From NCBI RefSeq assembly GCF_000423425.1, contig NZ_AUHY01000009.1, positions 1-64,000 on the forward strand: a stretch of 64,000 nt of DNA. Direction: 5' to 3'. Within the stretch, counting starts at the first letter, position 1, and every line of letters begins with the position of its first letter. The notes beneath the pieces were generated by a model. That model had not been told where the DNA came from. It worked only from the letters and a program-made list of their open reading frames with translations, and did no database searches. The stretch comes from Meiothermus rufus DSM 22234 (lineage in GTDB: Bacteria; Deinococcota; Deinococci; Deinococcales; Thermaceae). Below are positions 1 through 8,324 of the stretch, in pieces. The position numbers and the translations under genes were made by a program.

Positions 1-163
1 CCGTGTCGGGCGGCTGTCTTTGCAGCAGGCGGGTAAAGGCATCATGGGCGGGAGGGCTCTTCTCCTTTGGACTACAGCGAGCGGCCTCGGTACAGGTGAA
101 GACCCGCTGAGCGGCGATGAGAAAGTGGATGTAGTCCAGGTCATCGCACTTCGGTGGGTTCAT
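1..163 (-). mobile_element. IS transposase, N-terminal fragment cut by window edge
   Basis: The minus strand from an ATG at 161-163 reads in frame to the window edge. It encodes about 54 residues beginning MNPPKCDDLDYIHFLIAAQR and continuing with TEAAR and AHDAFTRLL. This is the start I associate with IS4/IS701-like DDE transposases common in Thermaceae (recognition from memory). A purine-rich AAAGGGGG lies 8 nt before the ATG and supports this start over the in-frame ATG at 169. The catalytic DDE residues are beyond the window, so intactness cannot be judged. One end of the element should lie between about 164 and 300, but I could not identify a terminal inverted repeat. Confidence 0.7.
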
Positions 164-404
164 GGGCATCACCCCCTTTGGAGAAGCTTGGCTAAGCACT
201 CTCCTCCTAGCACACAGAAGAATGTCCAGTCAACTGCAACTGCGTAACTCCTAAGCATGAGACCAAGCTGAGGGTCTAGCGGAAAGACGCCCTAGCAAGT
301 CCCGAAGCCTTTCGGCCAGAGCCACGAGACCGCGCTTTAGGCCTGGCGGTAGGCCGCTTTGAACACCAATAGACTTCTGGTCAAGCTTTTTGCTAGGGTA
401 AGGT
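164..404. other. Intergenic stretch containing the presumed IS end
   Basis: These 241 bases separate the transposase start from the methyltransferase gene. They should contain the outer end of the insertion element and any target-site duplication, but no convincing inverted repeat or coding sequence is visible. The last bases carry GCTAGGGTAAGGT directly before the GTG start at 405, which can serve as ribosome binding site and possibly as a -10 box. Confidence 0.4.
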
Positions 405-1628
405 GTGACGCGGTTGCAGATTGAACGGCTGGTCACTGGTGGACTAGGGCTGGCCCGCACCCCCTCGGGCACTGCCCTGGTCCGGGGAGGTCTACCGGGA
501 GAGGTGGTGGAGGCGGCGCTTCGGGCACGGAAGAACCACCTCGAGGGCCAGGTGGTTCGGGTGCTCAAACCCCACCCCGCCCGTTACCCTGGGCCCCTTC
601 CCCCTTCGGCTGACCTGCCCCTGGCCTACGAGGCCCAGCTACCCCTCAAACAGGGTTTCGTGCAGGAAGCGCTCGAACGCATCGCCAAGTTGGATGCCCC
701 TCTGCTTCCCATCCAGCCCTCGCCCAGGCCCCTGGGCTATCGCACGGCAGCCCAGTATGCCCTGCACCCCCTGGGCGGCCTAGCCTACCGCCAACCTCAG
801 TCCCACACCTTGGTTCGGCTAACCCAAGACCCGCTGATAGCCGAACCCCTTCAGGTCGCATTTGCGCTGCTCTCGAGCTGGCCTCTAGCCAGTCTGGAAG
901 AGGTCGTCCTGCGGGGATCGCTATACGAAGGCAGGGTTCAGGTCGGGCTTATTGGAGGGGAAGCTCGCCATTTCAAAAAAACCGCTCAGGCCCTGGTACA
1001 AGAGGGGATCGCTGGGGTGGTCTGGGCCGAGCCCAGCCCCAAAGGCCGCTTCCGCGCGGGTATCCGGCAATTGGCCGGTGAGCCAAGCCTGCTCGAGGAC
1101 TTCGCCGGGGTGCTCTCTACCATCAACGTTCAAAGCTTCGCCCAGGTCAACCCCCGGGCCGCCGGGCTTTTGTACCAGGAAGCCGCCCGCTGGGCAGGCC
1201 GTGGGCACAAAGCGGTGGAGCTCTATGCCGGTAGTGGCACCCTGAGCTTGCACCTGGCCTCTTCCTTCCGGGAAATCGTGGCCATCGAGATCAGCCGCGA
1301 GGCCGTGCAGCGGGGAAGGGCCGACCAAAACCGCCTGGGCATCGCTCACCTGGTCTTCCAACAGGGCGATGCTCGAGCTCTCTCCCAACACCTCCCCGCC
1401 GACCTGGTAGCAGTAGACCCCCCACGGGCTGGCCTGGCCCCCGAGGTGCTACACAGCCTGATACAAAGCCAACCTGAACGCATCCTCTACATCGCCTGCG
1501 ACCCGGCCACCTGGGCCCGCGACGTGGGCCGGCTATGCCGGGCTGGCTACCGTTTGCAGCAGGTGCGCCCCTACGACTTTTATCCCTTTACCCACCACGT
1601 GGAAATTCTGAGCCTGCTGGTCCGGTGA
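405..1628 (+). CDS. RNA (uracil-5-)-methyltransferase, TrmA/RlmD family, without Fe-S ligands
   Basis: This 407-residue SAM-dependent methyltransferase probably makes m5U in rRNA or tRNA. The first 55 or so residues form a TRAM RNA-binding domain. The SAM-binding glycine motif is [14 protein letters not shown], motif IV is VDPPRAGL, the nucleophilic Cys is in [13 protein letters not shown], and the general-base Glu is in HHVEILSLL. In RlmD/RumA enzymes four Cys between TRAM and catalytic domains bind a 4Fe-4S cluster. Here the equivalent stretch ([20 protein letters not shown]) has no Cys. The start is GTG preceded by AGGGTAAGG. The target nucleotide cannot be assigned from sequence. hisF follows closely downstream on the same strand. 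Confidence 0.88.
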   Translation: MTRLQIERLVTGGLGLARTPSGTALVRGGLPGEVVEAALRARKNHLEGQVVRVLKPHPARYPGPLPPSADLPLAYEAQLPLKQGFVQEALERIAKLDAPLLPIQPSPRPLGYRTAAQYALHPLGGLAYRQPQSHTLVRLTQDPLIAEPLQVAFALLSSWPLASLEEVVLRGSLYEGRVQVGLIGGEARHFKKTAQALVQEGIAGVVWAEPSPKGRFRAGIRQLAGEPSLLEDFAGVLSTINVQSFAQVNPRAAGLLYQEAARWAGRGHKAVELYAGSGTLSLHLASSFREIVAIEISREAVQRGRADQNRLGIAHLVFQQGDARALSQHLPADLVAVDPPRAGLAPEVLHSLIQSQPERILYIACDPATWARDVGRLCRAGYRLQQVRPYDFYPFTHHVEILSLLVR

Positions 1629-1677
1629 AGCCAAAGGACTCTTGCGCATTGCCCTCTTATCCAACAGAATCAGCTCT

Positions 1678-2451
1678 GTGTTGGCCAAGCGGATCATCCC
1701 CTGCCTCGACGTCCACAACGGGCGGGTGGTTAAGGGCGTCAACTTTGTAAACCTGCGCGACGCCGGCGACCCAGTAGCCTCGGCCCAGGCCTACAACCAA
1801 GCTGGGGCCGACGAGCTGGTTTTCCTGGACATCAGTGCCACCCACGAAAAGCGCAGCATCCTGCTGGAGATGGCCACCCAGGTCGCCGAACAGGTCTTCA
1901 TCCCCTTTACCGTGGGCGGGGGGGTGCGCAGCCTCGAGGACGCTCGAGCCCTGCTGCGGGCCGGCGCCGATAAGGTTTCGATCAACTCGGCTGCCGTCCG
2001 GCGGCCCGAACTCATCCAAGAGCTGGCCGACCACTTCGGCAGCCAGGCGGTGGTGCTGGCCATCGACGCCCGCAAGGCGGGTTCTTCCTGGGAGGTGTAT
2101 GTGGCCGGCGGGCGGGTGCCCACCGGCCTGGACGCCCTGCGCTGGGCCGAGCAGGGCACAGCCTTAGGAGCAGGGGAAATCCTGCTTACCAGCATGGATA
2201 CCGACGGTACCAAGGCCGGCTTTGACCTAGAGCTGTGCCGGGCGGTCTCGGCAGTGGTAGGCGTTCCGGTCATCGCCTCCGGGGGAGCAGGCCGGGTAGA
2301 AGACTTCGCCGCCGTATTGCAAGATGGCATCGCTGACGCGGCCCTGGCCGCCAGCGTCTTTCACTTCGGTGAGATTCGCATCCCCGAACTCAAAGCCTAC
2401 CTAGCCGCCCAGGGCCTCCCCATGCGCCTCGAGGCCCCCTACTCCATTTGA
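1678..2451 (+). CDS. hisF: Imidazole glycerol phosphate synthase subunit HisF
   Basis: HisF is the cyclase subunit of IGP synthase. It uses ammonia from HisH to convert PRFAR to imidazole glycerol phosphate and AICAR in histidine biosynthesis. The (beta/alpha)8 barrel shows [15 protein letters not shown] with the catalytic Asp, the second catalytic Asp in LAIDARK, and phosphate-binding loops VGGGVRS and ASGGAG. The length (about 257 residues) fits the family. I chose GTG at 1678 because the protein then begins [11 protein letters not shown], like other HisF proteins. An in-frame TTG at 1642 has AAAGGA three bases upstream and cannot be excluded. The stop codon overlaps the -35 box of the asd leader promoter. 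Confidence 0.93.
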   Translation: MLAKRIIPCLDVHNGRVVKGVNFVNLRDAGDPVASAQAYNQAGADELVFLDISATHEKRSILLEMATQVAEQVFIPFTVGGGVRSLEDARALLRAGADKVSINSAAVRRPELIQELADHFGSQAVVLAIDARKAGSSWEVYVAGGRVPTGLDALRWAEQGTALGAGEILLTSMDTDGTKAGFDLELCRAVSAVVGVPVIASGGAGRVEDFAAVLQDGIADAALAASVFHFGEIRIPELKAYLAAQGLPMRLEAPYSI

Positions 2452-2476
2452 CTTTCCAGGCCGGGGCGTTTATTGT
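2448..2476 (+). promoter_or_regulatory. Promoter of the asd leader
   Basis: TTGACT (2448-2453), a 17-bp spacer and TATTGT (2471-2476) make a good sigma-A type promoter. The -35 box overlaps the hisF stop codon. Transcription would start at about 2483-2485, at or within two bases of the leader-peptide ATG at 2485, so the leader mRNA would be leaderless. Confidence 0.7.
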
Positions 2477-2484
2477 TTTCTCAG

Positions 2485-2514
2485 ATGGTTTGGTATACCA
2501 CTACCACTGCTTAG
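2485..2514 (+). CDS. Putative asd leader peptide MVWYTTTTA (threonine attenuator)
   Basis: ATG GTT TGG TAT ACC ACT ACC ACT GCT TAG encodes a nine-residue peptide with four consecutive Thr codons, about 70 bases upstream of asd. There is no Shine-Dalgarno sequence, but the predicted transcription start is at or just before the ATG, consistent with leaderless translation. Aspartate semialdehyde dehydrogenase feeds the threonine branch, so a Thr-codon run placed before two hairpins and a U-run is what ribosome-mediated attenuation by threonine requires. The peptide is inferred from sequence only. Confidence 0.6.
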   Translation: MVWYTTTTA

Positions 2515-2539
2515 GCGGCGGCTCCCCAGAGCTGCCGCC
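2514..2539 (+). promoter_or_regulatory. Attenuator stem-loop upstream of asd
   Basis: The arms 2514-2524 (GGCGGCGGCTC) and 2529-2539 (GAGCTGCCGCC) form an 11-bp stem with one G-U pair and a CCCA loop. The left arm starts inside the leader-peptide stop codon, so a ribosome finishing the peptide would cover it. Eight bases of that arm (2518-2525, GCGGCTCC) are also exactly complementary to 2572-2579, which includes the asd Shine-Dalgarno sequence. The left arm could therefore switch between this hairpin and masking translation initiation. Confidence 0.55.
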
Positions 2540-2543
2540 CCCA

Positions 2544-2566
2544 CCTGCCCCCAAGGCGGGTTTTTT
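2544..2566 (+). terminator. Rho-independent terminator just before asd (attenuator)
   Basis: CCTGCC (2544-2549) pairs with GGCGGG (2555-2560) around a five-base loop, followed at once by TTTTTT (2561-2566). The asd start codon is only 15 bases further on, with AGGAG at 2571-2575. Because the terminator lies inside the transcript made from the promoter at 2448, it is more likely a regulated attenuator than only the end of the hisF transcript. Confidence 0.65.
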
Positions 2567-2581
2567 CTTTAGGAGCCGCAG

Positions 2582-3583
2582 ATGAAAGTTGCCATCGTAG
2601 GAGCTACCGGAGCGGTCGGACAAGAGCTTTTGAGCGTGCTGGAAAGGCGCAACTTCCCTCTTACCGAACTACGGCTTTATGCCTCAGCCCGCTCGGCAGA
2701 CAAGCGGGTGCGCTTTCGTGGGCAGGAGCTACGGGTGGAGGCCCTACCCAAAACCCCCCTGCCCGCCGACATCGTGCTGGCTAGTGCGGGCGGCAGCCTA
2801 TCCAAGCAATACGCCCCTATCTGGGCACAGCAATCGGTAGTGATCGATAACTCCTCAGCCTTCCGCTATGAGCCGGATGTCCCTTTGATCGTACCGGAGA
2901 TTAATCCCCATGCCCTGCGGGGGCACAAAAACCTCATTGCCAACCCCAACTGCACCACCGCCATCCTGTTAATGGCCCTGTACCCGCTACACAAAGCCTT
3001 CCGCGCCCGACGGGTTATCGTCAGCACCTACCAAAGCGCCTCGGGGGCTGGGGCCAGCGGCATGGAGGAACTACTCCAGGGCACCCGGCAGTTTCTGGCC
3101 GGTCACCCGGTCGAGCACAAAACCTTTGCTCACCCCCTGGCTTTCAACGTCATCCCTCATATCGACGCCTTTCAGGACAACGGTTACACCAAAGAGGAGA
3201 TGAAGGTGCTTTGGGAAAGCCGGAAAATTATGGAAGAGCCCCAGCTCCAGCTCTCCTGCACCGCCGTTCGGGTGCCCACCCTGCGGGTGCACGCCGAGGC
3301 GGTAACGGTGGAGTTTGAGCACCCGGTAAGCCCAGAGGCCGCGCGGGAGGTTCTGGCCACTGCCCCTGGGGTGGAGTTGGTCGACGACCCAGGGCAAAAG
3401 CGTTATCCCATGCCCCTTAGCGCGACCGGTAAGTTCAACGTGGAGGTTGGGCGCCTCCGCCAAAGCCTGGTTTTCGACAACGGCCTAGACTTCTTCGTGG
3501 CGGGCGACCAGCTGCTCAAAGGCGCCGCTTTGAACGCGGTGCAAATCGCTGAGTTGTTGGTTCGGGAAACTGCTCGGCGGTAG
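2582..3583 (+). CDS. asd: Aspartate-semialdehyde dehydrogenase
   Basis: Asd reduces aspartyl phosphate to aspartate semialdehyde with NADPH, at the branch point leading to lysine/diaminopimelate, methionine, threonine and isoleucine. The 333-residue protein begins with the NADP-binding loop [11 protein letters not shown]. It has the nucleophilic Cys in NPNCTTA, the conserved SASGAG-type segment [14 protein letters not shown], and a C-terminal [20 protein letters not shown] helix typical of the family. The ATG is preceded by AGGAG. Expression is predicted to be controlled by the threonine-type attenuator at 2448-2566. The length is normal. Confidence 0.95.
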   Translation: MKVAIVGATGAVGQELLSVLERRNFPLTELRLYASARSADKRVRFRGQELRVEALPKTPLPADIVLASAGGSLSKQYAPIWAQQSVVIDNSSAFRYEPDVPLIVPEINPHALRGHKNLIANPNCTTAILLMALYPLHKAFRARRVIVSTYQSASGAGASGMEELLQGTRQFLAGHPVEHKTFAHPLAFNVIPHIDAFQDNGYTKEEMKVLWESRKIMEEPQLQLSCTAVRVPTLRVHAEAVTVEFEHPVSPEAAREVLATAPGVELVDDPGQKRYPMPLSATGKFNVEVGRLRQSLVFDNGLDFFVAGDQLLKGAALNAVQIAELLVRETARR

Positions 3584-3616
3584 GCCATGGCCTATACTCA
3601 GCGTGGAGGTATAGCT

Positions 3617-4066
3617 ATGCGCAAATGGCTCATTCTGTTGGTCATGCTCTTCACCCCAGCCCTAGCCCAAAGCCTGCAGGTAACCGCGGGCAGCCCCTTC
3701 GGGGTAAACGCTGGCGTGCGCCTGACCCTGGTGCCCTTCCTGGTGGATGGGCGGGTTTACGGCGGGGCCAATTTCCTCACCGGGGGGCCGGCCTCGTTTG
3801 GGGGTGGGGCTGAGGTGCTGCTTTCGATCCCTCTTACCGACCTATACGCCGGGGCAGGCTTGTTTTACGCCAGTGGCCCCACGGTGTCCCTACTGAGCCA
3901 GGGCTCGAGCAGCGGTGCTTTAGGGGCTCGAGGGGTGCTGGGCACCTACCTCAACGTGGGGCTGCCGCTCATCGGCATCTTTGTCGAGGTTCACCCCATG
4001 CTCTTCTTCACCAACCCCAGCGCTTTCGGCCTGGGCGGAGCCATCGGGGTCAACATCGGCTTTTAG
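3617..4066 (+). CDS. Small secreted or outer-membrane protein of unknown function
   Basis: I do not recognise a family. The 149-residue product has a clear Sec signal peptide (MRKWLILLVMLFTPALAQ, cleavage after ALA). The mature part is rich in Gly, Ala and Val with alternating hydrophobic residues, which would suit a small beta-barrel or beta-rich envelope protein. The start at 3617 has an ideal GGAGGT six bases upstream; an in-frame ATG at 3587 lacks this and would spoil the signal peptide. A 14-bp perfect palindrome (TAGGCCATGGCCTA, 3581-3594) containing the asd stop lies just upstream. A possible -10 box TATACT is at 3593-3598. Confidence 0.75.
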   Translation: MRKWLILLVMLFTPALAQSLQVTAGSPFGVNAGVRLTLVPFLVDGRVYGGANFLTGGPASFGGGAEVLLSIPLTDLYAGAGLFYASGPTVSLLSQGSSSGALGARGVLGTYLNVGLPLIGIFVEVHPMLFFTNPSAFGLGGAIGVNIGF

Positions 4067-4159
4067 CTGAGCTATGGCCATACTGCCGGAAAAGCCCGTA
4101 CAATAGCTTCCAAAAGCCAAAAGCGGGTACCAGCGGCCCGCCCCCAACGAGGTTTTCTC

Positions 4160-5830
4160 ATGCGCAGCGACATCATCAAAAAAGGCCCCCAGCAAGCCCC
4201 TGCCCGGGCCATGCTCCGGGCGGTGGGCATCAATGATGAGGATTTCAAGGTACCCTGGGTAGGCATCGTCAACACCTGGACCGAGGCCATGCCCTGCAAC
4301 CTTCACCTGCGCGACCTGGCCGCCGACCTGAAGATTGGGGCCAAAGAGGCAGGTCTGCATGCCTTCGAGTTCGGCGCACCGGCCATCTCCGACGGCATCA
4401 GCATGGGCACCGTGGGCATGCGGGCCTCGCTCATCTCTCGCGAGGTCATTGCTGACAGCATCGAGCTGATTGCCCAAGGCTACCTCTACGACGGTATGGT
4501 GGCGCTGGTGGCCTGCGACAAGACCAACCCCGGGGGGGTGATGGGGGTCATCCGGGCTAACGTGCCTAGCGTGGTGCTCTACGGTGGTTCCATCGCCCCT
4601 GGGTATTTGAACGGCAAGGCCCTGACCGTGGTCTCGGTCTTCGAAGCGGTAGGCCAGTACGCTGCCGGGCAGATTAGCAAGAAGGACCTCGAGGCCGTCG
4701 AGCGGGCCGCCATTCCTGGGCCGGGGGCCTGCGGAGGGCAGTACACCGCCAACACCATGGCCATGGTGCTGGAAGTGCTGGGAGTCTCTCCCGTAGGCTA
4801 CAACGCTATTCCGGCCATTGCCCCAGAGAAGAAGGCCGCTGGGCGACGGGCCATGCAAATCCTGGCTGAAGCCATCCAGGCCGGACGCACCCCCAAGAGC
4901 TTCCTTACCAAGAAATCCTTTACCAACGCTATTGCCGCGGTGGCCGCTACAGGTGGCTCTACCAACGCGGTGCTACACCTGCTGGCCATCGCCAAAGAGG
5001 CCGGTATCAAGCTCAGCCTCGAGGAGTTCGACAAAATCAGCCGCAAGACCCCGGTCATCGCCGACATGCGCCCCTGGGGCAAGTACACTGCCTGGGAACT
5101 CTACGAGGCCGGGGGCATCCCCCTGATCATCCGCCGGCTCATCGAGGGCGGCATCCTGGATGGCGACCAGATGACCATTAGCGGCAAAACCCTCTGGGAG
5201 GAGACCCGCCAGGCCAAGGAAACCAAAGGCCAGAAGGTAGTGACCCGGGTGGACAAACCCTTCAAACCGGAGGGGGGCCTGCGGGTGCTCAAGGGTTCCT
5301 TAGCCCCGGATGGAGCGGTGCTCAAACTGGCCGGTACCGAGACCAAGGTACACCGGGGGCCAGCCCGGGTTTTCGATGGGGAACAAAGCGCCATGAAGGC
5401 CGTGCTCAAGAAGCAGATCAAGCCTGGCGACGTGGTGGTTATCCGCTATGAGGGCCCCAAGGGCGCTCCCGGCATGCCGGAGATGCTCTCGGTTACCTCG
5501 GCCATCGTGGGCGAGGGACTGGGGCCTTATGTCGCCCTGGTCACCGACGGTCGTTTTAGCGGGGGTACCAAGGGCCTGATGATTGGGCACGTCGCCCCCG
5601 AGGCCCAGGTGGGGGGCCCCATTGCCCTGGTCGAGGAAGGCGACATCATCTCCATTGACTGCGACCGGGGGGTGCTCGACCTCGAGGTTTCGGAAAAAGA
5701 GCTGGCCCGCCGGGCCAAAGCCTGGAAGGCTCCCAAACCCCACTACAAAAGCGGCCTGTTCGCCCGGTATGCCGCCTTAGTCAGCAGCGCGCGGGAGGGA
5801 GCTGTGCTAGAAAAGCCCGATAGCAAGTAG
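4160..5830 (+). CDS. ilvD: Dihydroxy-acid dehydratase
   Basis: IlvD dehydrates 2,3-dihydroxy-3-methylbutanoate and -pentanoate to the keto-acid precursors of valine/leucine and isoleucine. The 556-residue protein has the Fe-S ligands and metal-site residues in [13 protein letters not shown] and [14 protein letters not shown], followed by the C-terminal beta-barrel domain with [18 protein letters not shown]. The length is normal. The ATG at 4160 has a modest GAGG eight bases upstream. A lone TACAAT at 4099-4104 could be a -10 box, but there is no convincing -35. The gene converges on the Usp gene with a 20-bp gap and no obvious terminator. Confidence 0.96.
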   Translation: MRSDIIKKGPQQAPARAMLRAVGINDEDFKVPWVGIVNTWTEAMPCNLHLRDLAADLKIGAKEAGLHAFEFGAPAISDGISMGTVGMRASLISREVIADSIELIAQGYLYDGMVALVACDKTNPGGVMGVIRANVPSVVLYGGSIAPGYLNGKALTVVSVFEAVGQYAAGQISKKDLEAVERAAIPGPGACGGQYTANTMAMVLEVLGVSPVGYNAIPAIAPEKKAAGRRAMQILAEAIQAGRTPKSFLTKKSFTNAIAAVAATGGSTNAVLHLLAIAKEAGIKLSLEEFDKISRKTPVIADMRPWGKYTAWELYEAGGIPLIIRRLIEGGILDGDQMTISGKTLWEETRQAKETKGQKVVTRVDKPFKPEGGLRVLKGSLAPDGAVLKLAGTETKVHRGPARVFDGEQSAMKAVLKKQIKPGDVVVIRYEGPKGAPGMPEMLSVTSAIVGEGLGPYVALVTDGRFSGGTKGLMIGHVAPEAQVGGPIALVEEGDIISIDCDRGVLDLEVSEKELARRAKAWKAPKPHYKSGLFARYAALVSSAREGAVLEKPDSK

Positions 5831-5850
5831 ACCGCCTCGAGGGCGAAGAA

Positions 5851-6294
5851 CTACCCTGTACCGCTGCGCACCACCAGCACCGGGGTAGGGCAGTTGTGCA
5901 ACACCTTGTCGGTGACGCTGCCCATCATCACCCGCTCAACCCCTTTGCGCCCGTGGGTGGCCATCACCACCAGGTCGTGCGCTTTAGCCGCCTCGAGGAT
6001 GGCCGGCACCGGATGCGCCTCCACCAAAAGCGCCCGGGCCTGTACCCCTTTGGCGCGGGCCTCCGCGGAAAGTTGGTGGAGCAACGCTTGGGCTTTGGCC
6101 TTGAGATCGCGCATCTGCTTCTCGTAATGCTCGGGCGGCTGGGTGGCGTAGCTTCGGTAGGCCTCATAAGGATTCTCCAAGGCGTAAAGGATGGTGACCT
6201 CCCCTCCGAGGTTCCGCGCCAGGTACAAGCCACGCTCGAGGGCCGCCCTACCCAGCTCGCTTCCGTCTGTAGGAACGAGAATTTTCTTGAACAT
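5851..6294 (-). CDS. Universal stress protein, UspA family
   Basis: This 147-residue single-domain Usp starts MFKKILVPTDGSELG. It carries the ATP-binding signature G-x2-G-x9-G-S in HGRKGVERVMMGSVTDKVL and ends in the typical PVLVVRSG strand. ATP-binding Usp proteins act in the cytoplasm as stress and nucleotide sensors; the specific role here is unknown. The ATG at 6294 has a perfect AGGAGGT upstream. A longer reading from 6318 adds eight residues and lacks this signal. Transcription converges with ilvD. Confidence 0.92.
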   Translation of the reverse strand: MFKKILVPTDGSELGRAALERGLYLARNLGGEVTILYALENPYEAYRSYATQPPEHYEKQMRDLKAKAQALLHQLSAEARAKGVQARALLVEAHPVPAILEAAKAHDLVVMATHGRKGVERVMMGSVTDKVLHNCPTPVLVVRSGTG

Positions 6295-6469
6295 AAGACC
6301 TCCTGCGGGCTTCACCACTCGAGGCTTACCCTAATCTCCTACCCCAGGGTCTTGTGTCCCTATGACCCAGCGCCAGGCAGGCCTTCTGGATTCAGTTTTC
6401 GTCTCCTGAGCAACCAACCCAACCAAGGGGCTCTAGGCTGCAACAGTAGCTGCGATGATTACTCCGGCA

Positions 6470-6856
6470 CTAGCGCTTTTTTAGGCTGCGCAGCCGCTCG
6501 GCAGCCTCGGCAGCGCTGATCTGGCCCTGCTCTAAAGCCGACAGGATGGCTTCCTTTTCCTCAGGGGAAGGCTCTTCCTGGTACTCGTATCCCAGCACCC
6601 GGAGCAAGGCCTCGAAGCGAGCCCGCACTGTGGGGTACGACAAGCCCAGCACACGCTCTACTTCCTTGAGGTTACCCCGCACTTTGATGTACAAACGCAA
6701 AAACTCTAGGTGCTCAGGGGGCAAGAGGGCGAACTCGTTGGGCTGAAACTCGCCCCTTATTTCAGTGCGGCAGTGCGTACAAACCAAGCTATGCACATTT
6801 AGCCGCCCGCCGCAGCCCTGCACCGGGCATAGGGTGGGCATAGGTAAGGTTCTCAT
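6470..6856 (-). CDS. DUF2089 protein: zinc ribbon plus HTH plus SHOCT-like tail
   Basis: The 128-residue protein has an N-terminal CPVQGCGG...CTHC zinc-ribbon-like segment. A helix-turn-helix-like region follows (LKEVERVLGLSYPTVRARFE), and then a C-terminal module EEKEAILSALEQGQISAAEA. That last module resembles the N-termini of the proteins encoded at 7208-7618 and 7628-8311. DUF2089 is a conserved family without a settled function; the HTH suggests it could regulate its own operon. GGAG lies six bases before the ATG at 6856. It is the last gene of a five-gene minus-strand operon that starts at 8519. Confidence 0.8.
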   Translation of the reverse strand: MRTLPMPTLCPVQGCGGRLNVHSLVCTHCRTEIRGEFQPNEFALLPPEHLEFLRLYIKVRGNLKEVERVLGLSYPTVRARFEALLRVLGYEYQEEPSPEEKEAILSALEQGQISAAEAAERLRSLKKR

Positions 6857-6875
6857 ACACGGCTCCAGATCTCGT

Positions 6876-7199
6876 TTACCAAAGGCCAAAACGCAGGTGT
6901 AGCGGGCCGGAGGCGGCGGCTTTAGGGCTCATCTCCAGCTCCAGCAGGACAAAAGGTGGCATCTTGCGCAAGACCCAGGTCCGGCCACGCAGGCCCCCCA
7001 GGGCCTTTAGGGTAGTCGCGTTGTCCGGGTTGTCCCGCCAGAGCCAACCCAAGGCCCAGAGAAAGACCTCGAGCAAGACCAACGGGGCAAACAAAAAGAT
7101 GGGCAGGGGGAAGCTGCCTACCCGCACCCATAGATAGACGAAGCGCGGCCGTACCAGGTAGAACCAGCCTAGGGGGGCGTGGGACACGTGGGTTATCAT
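6876..7199 (-). CDS. Hypothetical membrane protein
   Basis: I do not recognise this 107-residue protein. It has one strongly hydrophobic stretch (PLPIFLFAPLVLLEVFLWAL, about residues 31-50), an aromatic and basic N-terminus, and a charged C-terminal half with LRGRTWVLRKMPPFVLLELE. GAGAGG lies four bases upstream of the ATG at 7199. It sits 19 bases before the DUF2089 gene and 8 bases after the SHOCT-like gene, so it is certainly cotranscribed with them. The position suggests a membrane partner for the SHOCT-like proteins. Confidence 0.65.
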   Translation of the reverse strand: MITHVSHAPLGWFYLVRPRFVYLWVRVGSFPLPIFLFAPLVLLEVFLWALGWLWRDNPDNATTLKALGGLRGRTWVLRKMPPFVLLELEMSPKAAASGPLHLRFGLW

Positions 7200-7207
7200 A
7201 AACCCTC

Positions 7208-7618
7208 TCAGACCACCTCGATGACCACCCTCATAGGGCCGGACATTTTGGTTTCGCCTTCACTGACCTTGTTCAAATCGGAGATTTCTACGTCCACTAA
7301 GCGACCTTCGGGCAACTCCCCCTTGAGCATGTCCAGAATGCCAGCCAGGTCAATGCCCTGGGTGCTTAGCTGGCGCTGGGCTTCCGGCGGGATGAAGCTG
7401 GCGGCAAACTTAGCCAAGGCCGCGGGCACGTTGACTTTTACCTTAACGTCCTCACCATCGAGCATAATACGAATCATCTTGGCAATGCCCTTGGGCGGCA
7501 GCGGGCGGCTAGGTGCAGCAGGCTGGCCCGAGTCCAAAGCTTCCAAAAGGCGCAGGGCCTCCTCTACCGAGATTTTGCCCTCTTTGACCATGTCCATGAT
7601 GCGTTTTTTGTCTTCCAT
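7208..7618 (-). CDS. SHOCT-like domain protein
   Basis: This 136-residue protein opens with a short helical module, EDKKRIMDMVKEGKISVEEA, the same type as the N-terminus of the YvlB/LiaX family. Residues 45-136 contain alternating strands (IRIMLDGEDVKVKVNVPAAL, RLVDVEISDL, MRVVIEVV) that probably form a small beta-rich domain. No enzyme motif is visible. In Firmicutes such proteins belong to envelope-stress operons; function here is inferred by analogy. The start has a G-rich AAGGGGGGG upstream. It lies 9 bases downstream of the related gene at 7628-8311. Confidence 0.75.
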   Translation of the reverse strand: MEDKKRIMDMVKEGKISVEEALRLLEALDSGQPAAPSRPLPPKGIAKMIRIMLDGEDVKVKVNVPAALAKFAASFIPPEAQRQLSTQGIDLAGILDMLKGELPEGRLVDVEISDLNKVSEGETKMSGPMRVVIEVV

Positions 7619-7627
7619 AGCCCCCCC

Positions 7628-8311
7628 TTATGCTCGGTTTATTAGCTCCAAATTGCCTAAGCGAACCGAGGCCTCGAGGGAGGCCTGGCCCTGCCCTATC
7701 TGGCGGTTTGGGCACTCCAGATTGCCCAGGCTTACGCTGGGCCTGAGCGTCACACTGCTGCCAGGAAGAAAAGCCAGCTCGGCGTTGCCCATGGAAACCC
7801 AGAGGCGGTGCTGGCCCTCGCGCAACAGCAACGAGCCTTCGATGTTGCCCGCGCTAACCTCGAGATCCAGCCCCTCTACTGCCTTCAGGGCCACATAGCC
7901 GGCCGCCACCCGCCCCTTGAAAAAGCGGAGGCCTTCTACCTCGAGTTCGGCAGCCTTGCTATCCACCTCCAGCCCCCAGCCTGGGGGAAGGCGCAGCACA
8001 AGGGAGACCCCTTTGCCCAACCACCCGCCCAAAACCCCGTTGGCGTGAGGAATCACCTGCACATCATCCCCCACCGGCTGTACCTCGGCCTGACCCTCCA
8101 CCTGGGGTTGCGAAAGGCTAGGGTCGAGCCGGGCCTCGAGGCGGCCCGCCGTGAGCCTAACCCGTGCCCAATGCAGGCCCGGGGGCTCTTCCACTGGAGG
8201 AGAGCCAGGGTTTTTGTCGTTTTCCTCGAGGGCCGAGAGCAGCAATTCCGCTTCCTGCGGGGTGATCTTGCCGGCTTGCAAAAGAGCCAGGATACGCTCT
8301 TGTTCAGACAT
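7628..8311 (-). CDS. SHOCT-like plus DUF4097-type beta-helix protein (YvlB/LiaX-like)
   Basis: The 227-residue product has the N-terminal module MSEQERILALLQAGKITPQE (residues 1-20, helix-turn-helix-like hairpin). A Pro-rich linker follows. Residues from about 50 onwards form a repetitive beta-rich domain with recurring GNIEGSLLL, MGNAELAFL, LGNLECPN and LGNLELINRA units, as in DUF4097/toast-rack adhesin-like domains. Relatives such as YvlB and LiaX take part in cell-envelope stress sensing. GGGAGGTG precedes the ATG at 8311. It is the second gene of the operon and shares its N-terminal module with the next protein and with the DUF2089 tail. Confidence 0.8.
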   Translation of the reverse strand: MSEQERILALLQAGKITPQEAELLLSALEENDKNPGSPPVEEPPGLHWARVRLTAGRLEARLDPSLSQPQVEGQAEVQPVGDDVQVIPHANGVLGGWLGKGVSLVLRLPPGWGLEVDSKAAELEVEGLRFFKGRVAAGYVALKAVEGLDLEVSAGNIEGSLLLREGQHRLWVSMGNAELAFLPGSSVTLRPSVSLGNLECPNRQIGQGQASLEASVRLGNLELINRA

Positions 8312-8324
8312 AACACCTCCCAGA

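Noticed and set aside
20-247. 75-residue plus-strand frame at the window start
   Set aside because: It lies opposite the transposase fragment, which has a recognisable sequence and a ribosome site.
3581-3594. Perfect palindrome TAGGCCATGGCCTA at the asd stop
   Set aside because: Kept only as a note in the neighbouring gene: arms are short, there is no T-run, and nothing similar was seen at other genes.
4074-4106. Possible leader peptide [10 protein letters not shown] before ilvD
   Set aside because: It holds single Ile, Leu and Val codons, there is no clear promoter before it, and the following hairpin (GCGGG...CCCGC) is not followed by a T-run.
3920-4858. 312-residue minus-strand open frame across the ilvD start
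   Set aside because: His/Gly-rich shadow of the ilvD coding sequence with no motifs or ribosome site.
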